Part shown: piece by piece, positions 7,823 to 15,911 of the stretch
Layout of the letters: each line of letters begins with the position of its first letter
Position numbering within the stretch: the first letter of the stretch is position 1
From: Lachnospiraceae bacterium UBA3850
GTDB taxonomy: Bacteria; Bacillota; Clostridia; Lachnospirales; Lachnospiraceae
Assembly (NCBI GenBank): GCA_002392655.1
Contig: DGHK01000037.1
Location: forward strand, 17,912-35,865
DNA: 17,954 nt
Direction: 5' to 3'
Notes under the pieces: generated by a model
Seen by the model: only the letters and a program-made list of their open reading frames with translations
Told to the model about the DNA's origin: nothing
Databases searched by the model: none
Program-made: the position numbers and the translations under genes

Positions 7823-8881
7823 ATGAGCATTAACACACATATACTTACAGACTCAGATGAAGATATCTCCTTTGCTGCAGAGCTGCTTAAGGAGGACAAG
7901 CTTGTCGCATTCCCAACGGAAACCGTGTATGGGCTCGGAGGAAATGCACTCTCCCCCACTGCCGCTCAGGCCATTTACAGCGCAAAGGGCAGGCCATCTG
8001 ATAACCCGCTCATTGTCCATATATGTGACCCGAATTCGGTATATGAGCTAGCAGAAAATGTTCCGGACACCGCAAAGACTCTTATGGAAGCCTTCTGGCC
8101 CGGACCACTGACTATAATACTTCCTAAATCAGAGGTAGTTCCGAAGCAGACCACCGGCGGACTGGATACAGTAGCTATCCGTCTCCCTTCACATCCGGCT
8201 GCACTTTCTCTTATAAAAAAGAGTGGAATATATATAGCCGCGCCGTCAGCTAACAGCTCAGGCAGACCTTCGCCCACGACAGCCAAACACGTAGCAGATG
8301 ATCTGAACGGAAGAATAGAGGCTATAATCGACGGCGGTCCTGTCGGAATAGGAATTGAATCCACTATTGTGGATCTGACATCAGAAATTCCAACCATACT
8401 CAGGCCGGGCTTTATTACGAAGAAAAATCTGGAGGCTATTATCGGAGAGGTAAGAATTGATCCCGCTATCATCGAGGCGGACTCAAATCTGAGACCAAAA
8501 GCACCCGGAATGAAGTATACACATTACGCACCTTCAGGTGAATTATATATAGTAGAAACTGCTCAGGGACGAGACAAAAATACCGAAGCAGTTGCAAAGA
8601 AAATCAACGAACTATATAACGAAAAAAAAGCCGAGGGACATGTAGTCAGAGTACTGGCTCCGGAGGAGCACTGTAGTTTCTATAACGAAGCAGATGTAAT
8701 CCCAGTAGGAAATACTACTGACGGCGTGACAGTTTCCGCAAGGCTCTACGCTTCACTCAGAGAATGTGACGCTGCAAAAGCAGAGTTTATCTACAGTGAG
8801 AGCTTTGAGAACTACGAACTGGGCGGAGCTATAATGAACAGACTGCTTAAAGCAGCAGGTCATAAGATAATAGAAGTATAA
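7823..8881 (+). CDS. sua5: Threonylcarbamoyl-AMP synthase (Sua5/YwlC family)
   Basis: Makes threonylcarbamoyl-AMP from threonine, bicarbonate and ATP, the first step of t6A37 modification of ANN-reading tRNAs. The 352-residue length indicates the long Sua5 form, not short TsaC. The YrdC domain (about 1-205) shows FPTETVYGLGGNA (30-42), KGRPSDNPLIVHI (55-67), SANSSGRPSPT and GIESTIVDL. A linker with PGMKYTHYAP leads to the C-terminal Sua5 domain (about 230-350). GGAG lies 10 bases before the ATG and 21 bases separate it from gatD. In B. subtilis the orthologue ywlC also lies close to rpiB (ywlF), as here. Confidence 0.95.
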   Translation: MSINTHILTDSDEDISFAAELLKEDKLVAFPTETVYGLGGNALSPTAAQAIYSAKGRPSDNPLIVHICDPNSVYELAENVPDTAKTLMEAFWPGPLTIILPKSEVVPKQTTGGLDTVAIRLPSHPAALSLIKKSGIYIAAPSANSSGRPSPTTAKHVADDLNGRIEAIIDGGPVGIGIESTIVDLTSEIPTILRPGFITKKNLEAIIGEVRIDPAIIEADSNLRPKAPGMKYTHYAPSGELYIVETAQGRDKNTEAVAKKINELYNEKKAEGHVVRVLAPEEHCSFYNEADVIPVGNTTDGVTVSARLYASLRECDAAKAEFIYSESFENYELGGAIMNRLLKAAGHKIIEV

Positions 8882-8907
8882 AGCTAAGAATTAACAGGAG
8901 GAATTAT

Positions 8908-9339
8908 ATGATTTACATAGGTTCAGATCACGGCGGATACACTCTCAAGCTCGAAATCATAGACCATCTTAGAGAAAGAGGTTTTGAGGTTACAGACATT
9001 GGATGCGACAGCGAAGCATCCTGCGACTACCCTATATATGCCAAGAAGGTTACAGACGCCATCATCGATGGCTCTGCAGATAAGGGAATACTTGTCTGCG
9101 GTACGGGAATCGGTATGTCAATGGCTGCAAATAAAGTAAGCGGCATAAGAGCCGCTTTATGTCATGATGTATTTTCAGCACAGGCAACCAGAGAACATAA
9201 CAATGCCAATATACTCTGTCTCGGAGCAAGAGTTGTAGGTCCCGGCCTCGCGCTGATGATTGTAGATACATTTGTAGATACCGCCTTCTCAAATGACGAG
9301 AGACACGTACGAAGACTCAAGCTGTATGATGCTCTTTAG
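8908..9339 (+). CDS. rpiB: Ribose-5-phosphate isomerase B
   Basis: RpiB interconverts ribose 5-phosphate and ribulose 5-phosphate in the pentose phosphate pathway. The 143-residue product has the family hallmarks: SDHGG (6-10), DYP (40-42), the catalytic Cys64 in CGTGIGMS, and EHNNANIL (96-103). AGGAGG lies 7 bases before the ATG. It is last in the murT-gatD-sua5-rpiB operon, 26 bases after sua5. LacA/LacB galactose-6-phosphate isomerases share the fold, but the single gene and context favour RpiB. Its TAG stop is 2 bases from the stop codon of the converging mecA gene, and no ordinary terminator is visible. Confidence 0.95.
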   Translation: MIYIGSDHGGYTLKLEIIDHLRERGFEVTDIGCDSEASCDYPIYAKKVTDAIIDGSADKGILVCGTGIGMSMAANKVSGIRAALCHDVFSAQATREHNNANILCLGARVVGPGLALMIVDTFVDTAFSNDERHVRRLKLYDAL

Positions 9340-9341
9340 AA

Positions 9342-10034
9342 TCATTTCAACTCTGCAAGCACCTGAAGAGCACTGTCCCTTATAACCAGTCGATAGTGTT
9401 CATCCATATAATACTTTGTTGCATAATTAAAATCATATGGCTTTCCGAATTCTCTCAGCTGTCTGCAGAGAAGCCTGAACTCGCCATCTGTATTGTTATT
9501 ATGTGATGCAACCAGGAAGTATGTAACATCGTCTGGTGTTATATACAGAGTGTTGTTACTTCTATAGAAGTTTTCCGTCTTCTTTGCAACGGTTATGAGC
9601 TTCTCTATATCAGTAAATGTATAGATAACATACGGAAGTATGTTATCTTTTTTTTCTTTCTCTGCAGGTCTTTCTATAAAGCCCTCTACCGTCGGCTCCT
9701 TCGAAGGAGAAAGCAGATTGATGTTCTGTTTCAGACCTTCCTTCAGCTTCTGGATATATTCATACTTAGGATCAATCTCAGCACCCTCCTCAAGCTTGGT
9801 CACCAAAAATACCATACATTCCTGATCGACCTGCATAGCTTCAACCACCAGAGGAGCACTCTCGGTTTCAAATCCAAACTCATCCTTTGCACGATTCATA
9901 AGCATCTTGAGAAGCTCATCAGCTTTTCCCGACTTGTTTCCGGCAATATCAGATATATCTATATCATTGTCTTCCAGTTCCTGTCTCCACACTGTGAAGC
10001 GCATCTGGTTTTCACTGAGTCTCTCTATCTTCAT
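9342..10034 (-). CDS. mecA: MecA-family adaptor for the ClpC protease
   Basis: MecA proteins bind substrates through the N-terminal domain and ClpC through the C-terminal domain, delivering substrates to ClpCP; in Bacillus targets include ComK and Spo0A-related steps. The 230-residue product starts MKIERLSENQMRFTVWRQEL, with the typical AKDEFGFE-PLVVEAMQV and FLVTKLEE segments (about 49-82). A low-similarity linker (about 85-132) leads to a C-terminal domain with YTFTDIEKLITVAKK, SNNTLYI, and EFRLLCRQLREFGKPY (about 135-225). Size and two-domain layout fit MecA. I chose ATG 10034 because GGAG lies 7 bases upstream; an in-frame TTG overlaps that site. Substrates in this organism are not evident. 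Confidence 0.88.
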   Translation of the reverse strand: MKIERLSENQMRFTVWRQELEDNDIDISDIAGNKSGKADELLKMLMNRAKDEFGFETESAPLVVEAMQVDQECMVFLVTKLEEGAEIDPKYEYIQKLKEGLKQNINLLSPSKEPTVEGFIERPAEKEKKDNILPYVIYTFTDIEKLITVAKKTENFYRSNNTLYITPDDVTYFLVASHNNNTDGEFRLLCRQLREFGKPYDFNYATKYYMDEHYRLVIRDSALQVLAELK

Positions 10035-10062
10035 ATATTTCTCCAATACATATATTTATGTA

Positions 10063-10090
10063 ATTGTAGCACAAATTTTTTATACGTAAA
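10063..10090 (-). promoter_or_regulatory. Proximal promoter candidate of mecA
   Basis: The minus strand has TTTACG (10085-10090), 16 bases, then TACAAT (10063-10068), about 30 bases before the mecA ATG. The -35 is weak. Confidence 0.45.
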
Positions 10091-10112
10091 GAGGAAATTT
10101 AAAGTTCACACT

Positions 10113-10176
10113 TGATAACATTTTACCCATCTGTTATCATAATCTCACATCATGCGAGATTTAAGCCTGCTTAGGC
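10113..10176 (-). other. Three consecutive hairpins upstream of mecA
   Basis: Three inverted repeats lie end to end: GCCT/AGGC (10165-10176), a 9-pair stem with one G-U pair and a 3-base loop (10141-10161), and a perfect TGATAACA/TGTTATCA pair with an 11-base loop (10113-10139). None is followed by a T run on either strand, so they do not look like terminators. They would form the 5' half of a leader RNA if the promoter at 10187-10214 is used. Confidence 0.5.
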
Positions 10177-10186
10177 AACACCCCCG

Positions 10187-10214
10187 ATTATAACATCACA
10201 GACAAATATATAAA
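10187..10214 (-). promoter_or_regulatory. Distal extended -10 promoter candidate upstream of mecA
   Basis: The minus strand shows TTTATA (10209-10214), 16 bases, then TATAAT (10187-10192) preceded by TG one base upstream, an extended -10. The G-rich start beyond it (CGGGGGT) would give an RNA of about 145 bases before mecA, beginning with the three hairpins. The rest of the gap, 10215-10280, holds only A/T-rich sequence. Confidence 0.5.
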
Positions 10215-10284
10215 CAATAATTCAAATAAACAATATTTGAGGATACAAACTTTACGAACTAAATGTGTACCCAAAACACAATAA

Positions 10285-10327
10285 AAAAATAAGTCATACG
10301 GGATTCGCCCCCATATGACTTATTTTT
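10285..10327 (-). terminator. Strong terminator of the ferredoxin gene (possibly bidirectional)
   Basis: A 14-bp perfect arm pair (10285-10298 with 10314-10327) plus an inner GGG/CCC closes a small loop. A/T tracts on both outer sides give a U tail in either direction. It ends the minus-strand ferredoxin gene. Confidence 0.9.
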
Positions 10328-10344
10328 ATTATCTCGATTAACTA

Positions 10345-10515
10345 TTAGCCCTCTTCGATTGCACTAACAGGGCAGTTTCCTGCACAAGCGCCACAAGAGA
10401 TGCATGTATCAGCGTCGATAGTGAACTGTCCATCTCCCTCTGAAATAGCACCAACAGGGCAGTTTCCTGCGCAAGTTCCGCATGAGATGCATGAATCTGT
10501 AATTACATATGCCAT
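10345..10515 (-). CDS. 2[4Fe-4S] ferredoxin (clostridial type)
   Basis: A small cytoplasmic electron carrier of 56 residues, the usual size for clostridial ferredoxin. It has two CX2CX2CX3CP motifs (Cys9/12/15/19 and Cys38/41/44/48), one per half of an internally duplicated fold. Such ferredoxins serve pyruvate:ferredoxin oxidoreductase, hydrogenases and Rnf in fermenters. I chose ATG 10515 because GGAGG lies 8 bases before it; the longer in-frame reading upstream has no such site or family similarity. It has its own promoter and a strong terminator, so it is probably a one-gene unit, well expressed. Confidence 0.95.
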   Translation of the reverse strand: MAYVITDSCISCGTCAGNCPVGAISEGDGQFTIDADTCISCGACAGNCPVSAIEEG

Positions 10516-10558
10516 AGTCTTATCCTCCTTATGGTTACATACTTTAACATCCGCTTGC

Positions 10559-10588
10559 AGTATACTACACAGATTGTTAGTTAGCCAA
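10559..10588 (-). promoter_or_regulatory. Promoter of the ferredoxin gene
   Basis: The minus strand has TTGGCT (10583-10588), 18 bases, then TATACT (10559-10564), giving a leader of about 35 bases. Confidence 0.6.
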
Positions 10589-10635
10589 CACAAACCTTTT
10601 TTATATTATTTGTATTATTTATAAACCAAGTAACA

Positions 10636-11511
10636 CTATTTTACCTCGAGTTCAACTGACACGGCATACACCTCACGACGACTTATTCCTCTGTCCTGTG
10701 TTACCTGCTTGACCGCCTCTTTTTTGCTCATCCCCTGCTCTATGTAGCTCAGCAGATGATCCTTTATTGATATATCCTCCCACTTTGCTTTCTCTTCCTC
10801 AAGTATGGACTCTTCAGACCGACCTTCTATGACCAGAACATATTCACCCCTCGGGCTGTTCTCTTCTTCTTTGAAAAAGCTTATGAGCTGTCCCAGATTT
10901 GTCTTCATAAAGCTCTCATGCTTTTTGGTAAGCTCCTTGCAAAGTGTGATTCCCCTGTCCTCTCCGAGACATTCGGCCAACTCACCCAGAGTTTCCTTTA
11001 GTCTGTGAGGAGCTTCGTAAAGTATAATAGTCCTGGTCTCTTTTTCCAGAGACTCAAGCACTGACCTTCTATCCTTCTTATCATGAGGAAGAAATGCTTC
11101 GAAGCAAAATCTTCTGGTCTTCTGTCCTGATGCAATTAAAGCATTGATTGCTGCGACTGCACCCGGAACAGGAATAACCGTAATTCCCTGTTCATAACAT
11201 TTCTCAACCAAAACCTCTCCAGGATCAGAGATTCCGGGAGTTCCCGCATCCGTTATAACAGCTACATCCTTTCCACCAAGTAGTTCACCCACCAGCTGAT
11301 CAGCCTTATCATATCTGTTGAACTCGTGGTAGCTGGTCATCGGAGTTTTTATCTCAAAATGATTCAGAAGCTTTATGCTGTTCCTCGTATCCTCAGCCGC
11401 AATAATATCTACCTCTTTAAGAATTCTGACAGCACGATATGTCATGTCCTCGAGGTTTCCTATCGGGGTTGCAACCAGATATAAAATTCCGGATTTATTA
11501 TCATCCTGCAT
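10636..11511 (-). CDS. rsmI: 16S rRNA (cytidine1402-2'-O)-methyltransferase RsmI
   Basis: RsmI methylates the ribose of C1402 in the ribosomal decoding centre with S-adenosylmethionine. The 291-residue product has the tetrapyrrole-methylase-like fold with ATPIGNLEDMT (14-24), AAEDTRNSIKLL (38-49), ITDAGTPGISDPG (86-98) and VIPVPGAVAAINALIASG. A C-terminal helical tail with EQGMSKKEAVKQVTQDRGISRREVY matches the family. GGAG lies 7 bases before the ATG. It is last in the ispE operon, 35 bases after trmN6, as yabC follows yabB in B. subtilis except that the small yazA gene is absent. No clear terminator follows before the ferredoxin promoter. Confidence 0.96.
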   Translation of the reverse strand: MQDDNKSGILYLVATPIGNLEDMTYRAVRILKEVDIIAAEDTRNSIKLLNHFEIKTPMTSYHEFNRYDKADQLVGELLGGKDVAVITDAGTPGISDPGEVLVEKCYEQGITVIPVPGAVAAINALIASGQKTRRFCFEAFLPHDKKDRRSVLESLEKETRTIILYEAPHRLKETLGELAECLGEDRGITLCKELTKKHESFMKTNLGQLISFFKEEENSPRGEYVLVIEGRSEESILEEEKAKWEDISIKDHLLSYIEQGMSKKEAVKQVTQDRGISRREVYAVSVELEVK

Positions 11512-11546
11512 ATTTTCTCTCCAACTATAAGTATATGCCTAGTCAC

Positions 11547-12299
11547 TCAGTCTATCTTCCCATAATATCTGAGAAGTTCCGGAGTATACTCTCCGTTTTC
11601 GTCATAAACAACAAGTGTCGGAAGCGTCCTCAGTTCTCTTCCTGCTTCCTTTACTCCTTCTATAAGTACCATATTCGGTTCCTTATCAATCTTTGGTTGC
11701 ACCAGCTGCAGTCTCTTTGGCTCAAGCCTGTACTTTACCATCAGCTCCATGATTTCAGGAAGTCTCGTCGGTCTGTGCACCATAGTAAAGCTTCCGGAGG
11801 TTTTAAGCAGATATGCTGCCGCCGAAATAACATCCTCCAGTGTTGCCATAACCTCGTGTCTGGAGATATAAACCGAGTCATTCTTGCTTTTTAATCCCGT
11901 GCTTTCCTTCATATAAGGCGGATTTGATGTAACCGCGCCAAAGGAGCCGGGCTTAAAAAGTGTCCTTACCTCTCTCAGATCTCCTTTTATTATCCGGCAG
12001 CTATCTGATACACCGTTAAGCTTGATACTCCGTTCGGCCATATCAGCCATCTCATGCTGTATCTCGAGCCCAGCCCAGCTTCGGCCTTTTCCTTTAGCCG
12101 CAAGCAGTAACGGAACTATCCCTGTTCCCGTTCCCAGATCTATGACATCAGCTCTCGGTGCTATTCCCGCAAAGTTTGCCAGCAGTACAGCATCCATTCC
12201 GAAACAGAAGCAAAATGGGTTCTGTATAATACGGAACCCATTTATCTCCAGATCATCTATTCTCTCGTTTTCTTTTATGAGTGTGCTTTCGTCAGCCAT
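11547..12299 (-). CDS. tRNA1(Val) adenine37-N6-methyltransferase-like protein (TrmN6/YabB)
   Basis: A 250-residue SAM-dependent methyltransferase of the YfiC/TrmN6 (B. subtilis YabB) family, expected to methylate the N6 of an adenine in tRNA or another RNA. It shows motif I DLGTGTGIVPLLLA (54-67), the acidic GLEIQ (77-81) and the N6-adenine motif NPPY (126-129), with the family's downstream RHEVMATLEDVISAAAYLL. HemK/PrmC is excluded by the lack of its N-terminal domain and by gene context. The start is 11 bases after the ricT stop, with GAGGTG upstream. The exact RNA target in Firmicutes is not established by sequence. Confidence 0.9.
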   Translation of the reverse strand: MADESTLIKENERIDDLEINGFRIIQNPFCFCFGMDAVLLANFAGIAPRADVIDLGTGTGIVPLLLAAKGKGRSWAGLEIQHEMADMAERSIKLNGVSDSCRIIKGDLREVRTLFKPGSFGAVTSNPPYMKESTGLKSKNDSVYISRHEVMATLEDVISAAAYLLKTSGSFTMVHRPTRLPEIMELMVKYRLEPKRLQLVQPKIDKEPNMVLIEGVKEAGRELRTLPTLVVYDENGEYTPELLRYYGKID

Positions 12300-12310
12300 G
12301 ACTCACCTCA

Positions 12311-13237
12311 TCAGTCATCGTTCAGCTTGGATTTGCTATCCTTTACTTCAAGAGCCTCAAGAGCTTCCAGCTCCTTCTCTTCCTTGCTCTTCGGTGCATG
12401 ATCCTTCTTATCATGTCTCTTTCGAGGCTTGAACTTCAGATCCTCAACCTTGTATTCCACGGCATCCTTGTTGCCTTCCTCATCTGTAACTATGATCCTT
12501 ACAGTCTGACGCATAACATTTACTGAATCTACCTTTCCGGTTACACCATCCAGTGCAGTTATGGAATCACCAACGCCCGGCATCTTGGAATTCAGATATT
12601 CATAAGCCTCCTGCTCATACTTAAGGCAACACATCAGTCTTCCGCAGACACCCGATATCTTTGTCGGATTTAGGGACAGATTCTGTTCCTTCGCCATCTT
12701 GATGGAAACCGGTATAAACTCTGAGAGATAGCTGTGGCAGCAGAGCTCTCTGCCGCACATTCCGATACCACCTGATATCTTCGCCTCGTCTCTTACACCG
12801 ATCTGTCTCAGCTCAATCCTTGTCTTAAACACGGAGGCCAGATCTCTGACCAGCTCACGGAAATCAACTCTTCCATCTGCTGTAAAGTAGAAAAGCACCT
12901 TGCCTCCGTCAAATGTATACTCCGCTGAAATCAGCTTCATATCCAGTCCATGCTCTTTGATCTTCTCGCCGCACTTTACAAATGCCTGCTTTGATTTCTC
13001 TATATTTGCCTCATATTTTTTACGGTCATCATCTGTAGCTATGCGGATTATCGGTCTGAGTCCGTTTATCCTCTTGGGGTCATCGATTCCTCTTCGGCCG
13101 AGAACACATTTGCCAAACTCCACTCCACGTGCAGTCTCAACAACAACGTCCATACCCAGCTGAACATGGTAGTCCAGCGGATCAAAAAAGTATATCTTAC
13201 CGTTAGGCCTGAACCTAACGCCAATCACTTCCTTCAT
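12311..13237 (-). CDS. ricT: RicT/YaaT, PSP1-domain Fe-S protein
   Basis: RicT (YaaT) forms, in B. subtilis, the RicA-RicF-RicT complex that binds Fe-S clusters and steers RNase Y processing, affecting sporulation, competence and biofilm. The 308-residue product has the PSP1 domain, with VRFRPNGKIYFFDP (7-20) and cysteine clusters CGRELCC (161-167) and CGRLMCC (198-204) that likely hold a cluster. The last ~45 residues are a Lys/Glu-rich tail. It starts 1 base after the holB stop, with GAGGTG inside the end of holB, so translation is probably coupled. Position between holB and trmN6 is conserved in Firmicutes. RicA and RicF are not in the window. Confidence 0.93.
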   Translation of the reverse strand: MKEVIGVRFRPNGKIYFFDPLDYHVQLGMDVVVETARGVEFGKCVLGRRGIDDPKRINGLRPIIRIATDDDRKKYEANIEKSKQAFVKCGEKIKEHGLDMKLISAEYTFDGGKVLFYFTADGRVDFRELVRDLASVFKTRIELRQIGVRDEAKISGGIGMCGRELCCHSYLSEFIPVSIKMAKEQNLSLNPTKISGVCGRLMCCLKYEQEAYEYLNSKMPGVGDSITALDGVTGKVDSVNVMRQTVRIIVTDEEGNKDAVEYKVEDLKFKPRKRHDKKDHAPKSKEEKELEALEALEVKDSKSKLNDD

Positions 13238-13238
13238 T

Positions 13239-14225
13239 CTACACCTCTTTTAAAGTCATAATAAGTAGTCGCATTATATCTTCGAACTTGGCCTTAGCAT
13301 CAAGTCTCTCCTTAGCGGAGATTATCGCTCTTGATTTTGCCTCAAGCTCGTTGAAGGACAGATAGTTCGCCTGATCCCTGATGACAGTATAGTGATCATT
13401 AAAATGTATCTTGTCCGGATTTCCGGTTACCTTCAGCACAAGTATATCCCTGTACCACATCATCATAAGGTCAAGAAAATCATTAATGTTCATCTTGTAG
13501 TTCTCAGCCTGTTTGATAGTCGAAGTTATATCCTCCATATCCATCTCAAATATGTTAGACATCAGATCTACCACAAGTCCGACAAGATTCTCATATTCCT
13601 CATTGGTCGCCAGCTTAATAGCCTTGCCGAGATTTCCCTGTGAGTACTCGATGGCAAATCGAGCTCTATCCTCTGAAACACCGCAATTCTGAATCAGATA
13701 ATCATGTATATCAGTTTCCTTAACAGGCTTTGTCTGTATGCTCACACACCTGGACCTGATAGTAGGAAGAAGCTTCTCCGGCTGAGTTGTTATAATAATA
13801 ACTATACCATACTCAGGCGGTTCCTCTATGGTTTTGAGAAGAGCACTCTGTGCATCAGATGCCATCTTCTCGCCTTCTTTTATGATATATATCTTGTAAC
13901 GGCTGCTGTAAGGCTTGATCTCCATCGTACCTACCAGCTCCTCGCGAATCTTATCTACCTTGATATTGTTTGAATCCTCAGCGGTTATATATATGATATC
14001 CGGATGATTACCACTTTCAGCCTGCTTGCAGGACTTACACTGTCCGCAAGATTCCGTAGCACCCGTCTCGCACTGAAGAGTTTTCGCAAAACAATAAGCG
14101 AGAGTGTTTCTTCCACTCCCCTCTTCTCCGGAAATGATATATGCATGACTTACACGGTCAGCTTCGATACTGCTTCTGAAGCGACTGATTATATCCTCAT
14201 GACCGATTATGTTTTTAAAATCCAT
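13239..14225 (-). CDS. holB: DNA polymerase III delta' subunit
   Basis: Delta' is the rigid part of the clamp loader that helps place the sliding clamp on DNA. The 328-residue product has the AAA+ fold, the four zinc cysteines (Cys52, 60, 63 and 66; SCGQCKSC), LLKTIEEPPEYGIVIIIT and the SRC motif in TIRSRCVSI. The P-loop reads GEEGSGRNT (33-41), with Arg in place of the catalytic Lys; delta' is generally not an ATPase, so this fits delta' and argues against DnaX. GAGGTGG lies 6 bases before the ATG. It lies 47 bases after tmk; the Bacillus genes yaaQ (darA) and yaaR that sit in between there are absent. Confidence 0.95.
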   Translation of the reverse strand: MDFKNIIGHEDIISRFRSSIEADRVSHAYIISGEEGSGRNTLAYCFAKTLQCETGATESCGQCKSCKQAESGNHPDIIYITAEDSNNIKVDKIREELVGTMEIKPYSSRYKIYIIKEGEKMASDAQSALLKTIEEPPEYGIVIIITTQPEKLLPTIRSRCVSIQTKPVKETDIHDYLIQNCGVSEDRARFAIEYSQGNLGKAIKLATNEEYENLVGLVVDLMSNIFEMDMEDITSTIKQAENYKMNINDFLDLMMMWYRDILVLKVTGNPDKIHFNDHYTVIRDQANYLSFNELEAKSRAIISAKERLDAKAKFEDIMRLLIMTLKEV

Positions 14226-14272
14226 ATCAAGCCACCTCTTCTTTCTTCCAATCGGGACGCTATATCTGCAAA

Positions 14273-14905
14273 CTACATATGGGCATCCAAAAGCTCTTTT
14301 ACCCTACCCTTTATAATACCACATATCTCTTCTATTGGTAAAGTCGCATCTATGGTTTTTATTCTTTCCGGGAATCTCTCGGCCATACTTCTGTAGCCCT
14401 CTGCGACACTCCTGTGGAAGTCCAGGCTCTCCTGTTCCATTCTGTCGAGTTCCTTCTGGTCCTTCTTTCTGCTTATTCCCACCTCTGCAGGAAGATCCAG
14501 CATAAATGTAACATCAGGCATATAGTCTCCTATTGCAACTTTGTTTATCTCATAAACCTTTTCGACTCCCAATCCACGAGCCATTCCCTGATATACCAGT
14601 GATGAATCCACAAAACGGTCGCTTATAACAGCCTTGCCTGAATCAATAGCCGGTCCGATGACCTCCGCGATCAGCTGAGCTCTGGCACTTGCATATAGGA
14701 GCATCTCCGTTACAGATGACATTTCCTTATAATCCGGATTCAGTATGACCTCGCGGATATTCTCGCTGATCTTAGTTCCGCCAGGTTCCCTTGTTATGAT
14801 AACATCATAGCCCTCCTTCTCCAGATATTCCTTCAAGAGCGCAATCTGTGTAGACTTTCCGGATCCGTCCGGGCCTTCCATTGTTATAAATATTCCTCTG
14901 CTCAT
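14273..14905 (-). CDS. tmk: Thymidylate kinase
   Basis: Phosphorylates dTMP to dTDP for DNA synthesis. The 210-residue product has the P-loop MEGPDGSGKST (9-19), TREPGGT (38-44), DRFVDSSLVYQG (96-107) and a basic LID with SRKKDQKELDRME. Length is normal. AAGGAGA lies about 11 bases before the ATG. It is 16 bases after ispE and 47 before holB, in the operon whose tmk-holB-ricT order is conserved across Firmicutes. Confidence 0.97.
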   Translation of the reverse strand: MSRGIFITMEGPDGSGKSTQIALLKEYLEKEGYDVIITREPGGTKISENIREVILNPDYKEMSSVTEMLLYASARAQLIAEVIGPAIDSGKAVISDRFVDSSLVYQGMARGLGVEKVYEINKVAIGDYMPDVTFMLDLPAEVGISRKKDQKELDRMEQESLDFHRSVAEGYRSMAERFPERIKTIDATLPIEEICGIIKGRVKELLDAHM

Positions 14906-14921
14906 TTATACCTATCTCTCC

Positions 14922-15890
14922 TTAAAACACGGGTATTGTAACAAATGTCTGATTCGCCAGTCCTTTTTCTTCTATCTCGTACTTTACTCTCTCTGCCTTC
15001 TCCCGTGAATCGAAGATAGCAAATACAGTCGGGCCGCTTCCGCTCATCACGGAATTAATCGCACCGCCGTCCTTCATAATTTGTTCAAGCTCCTTGATTT
15101 CTGGGTGATTTTTCGCAGTAACGTATTCAAGTACATTTCCAAACCGATCTGCTACTCCCTTCAGATTTCCTGCATAGATTTTATCGACCTGTCCATCCAC
15201 ATCCGGATGGTGAAAATCTCTGAAGCTTTTCGGATCCTTTTCATATTCGGCAATCACACCGTCATATCCTCCATAGGCCTCACCCGTTGAAACCGAAATC
15301 GGAGGCTTCGCGACCAGGAAGGTGCACTCCGGAAGATTTGGCAGTCTGGTCAGAACCTCGCCGATTCCCTCTGAAAGCGCAGTTCCGCCCATTATGCAAT
15401 AAGGGATGTCTGCCCCGAGAGGAGTTGCCATTTCCATAAGCTCTTTATCCATGAGGTTCAGCTCAAAGAGCTCATTCATACCTCTGAACGTTGCAGCAGC
15501 ATCACTGCTTCCCCCTGCCATTCCCGCAGCAATGGGGATATTCTTGGACAGAGTTATCTCTACACCTGAATCAGGCGATTTCTTCCATATATACTTATCA
15601 AAAAGAAGCTTTGCAACCTTGTAGATGAGGTTATTCTCATCAAGCGGGACAGAACCGAGAGTAGACTCACCCGAAGCATCAGCACCATCCGCCATAGCCG
15701 CCCTCTCCTGAACAGCCTCTTCATTTTTCAGAAACACCCTTATCTCAGGCCTATCAATTTTCCTGAATTCAAGCTCATCATAAATATCAAGCGACTGCAT
15801 CACCATCCTCACCAGATGATAACCGTCCTCTCTGAAGCCTACTATATCAAGGCTTAAGTTTACCTTTGCATACGCTTTTTTTGTAATCAT
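14922..15890 (-). CDS. ispE: 4-diphosphocytidyl-2-C-methyl-D-erythritol kinase
   Basis: GHMP kinase of the non-mevalonate isoprenoid pathway. The 322-residue product opens KAYAKVNLSLDIVGFREDGYH (5-25; catalytic Lys8 region), has the ATP-binding PIAAGMAGGSSDAAA (119-133) with catalytic Asp130, and ends with GSGPTVFAIF. A low-complexity Ala/Gly/Glu insert (about 57-82, AAMADGADASGESTLGS) makes it longer than the usual 280-300. I chose ATG 15890, 8 bases after GGAG and at the conserved start. An ATG 114 bases upstream would only add the translation of the palindromic repeat in the leader. It is first in the operon running to rsmI. Confidence 0.95.
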   Translation of the reverse strand: MITKKAYAKVNLSLDIVGFREDGYHLVRMVMQSLDIYDELEFRKIDRPEIRVFLKNEEAVQERAAMADGADASGESTLGSVPLDENNLIYKVAKLLFDKYIWKKSPDSGVEITLSKNIPIAAGMAGGSSDAAATFRGMNELFELNLMDKELMEMATPLGADIPYCIMGGTALSEGIGEVLTRLPNLPECTFLVAKPPISVSTGEAYGGYDGVIAEYEKDPKSFRDFHHPDVDGQVDKIYAGNLKGVADRFGNVLEYVTAKNHPEIKELEQIMKDGGAINSVMSGSGPTVFAIFDSREKAERVKYEIEEKGLANQTFVTIPVF

Positions 15891-15911
15891 ATACCCTTCT
15901 CCCCAATTATT

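Noticed and set aside
9331..9377. GCTCTT/AAGAGC as an rpiB terminator
   Set aside because: The loop would be about 30 bases and no T run follows.
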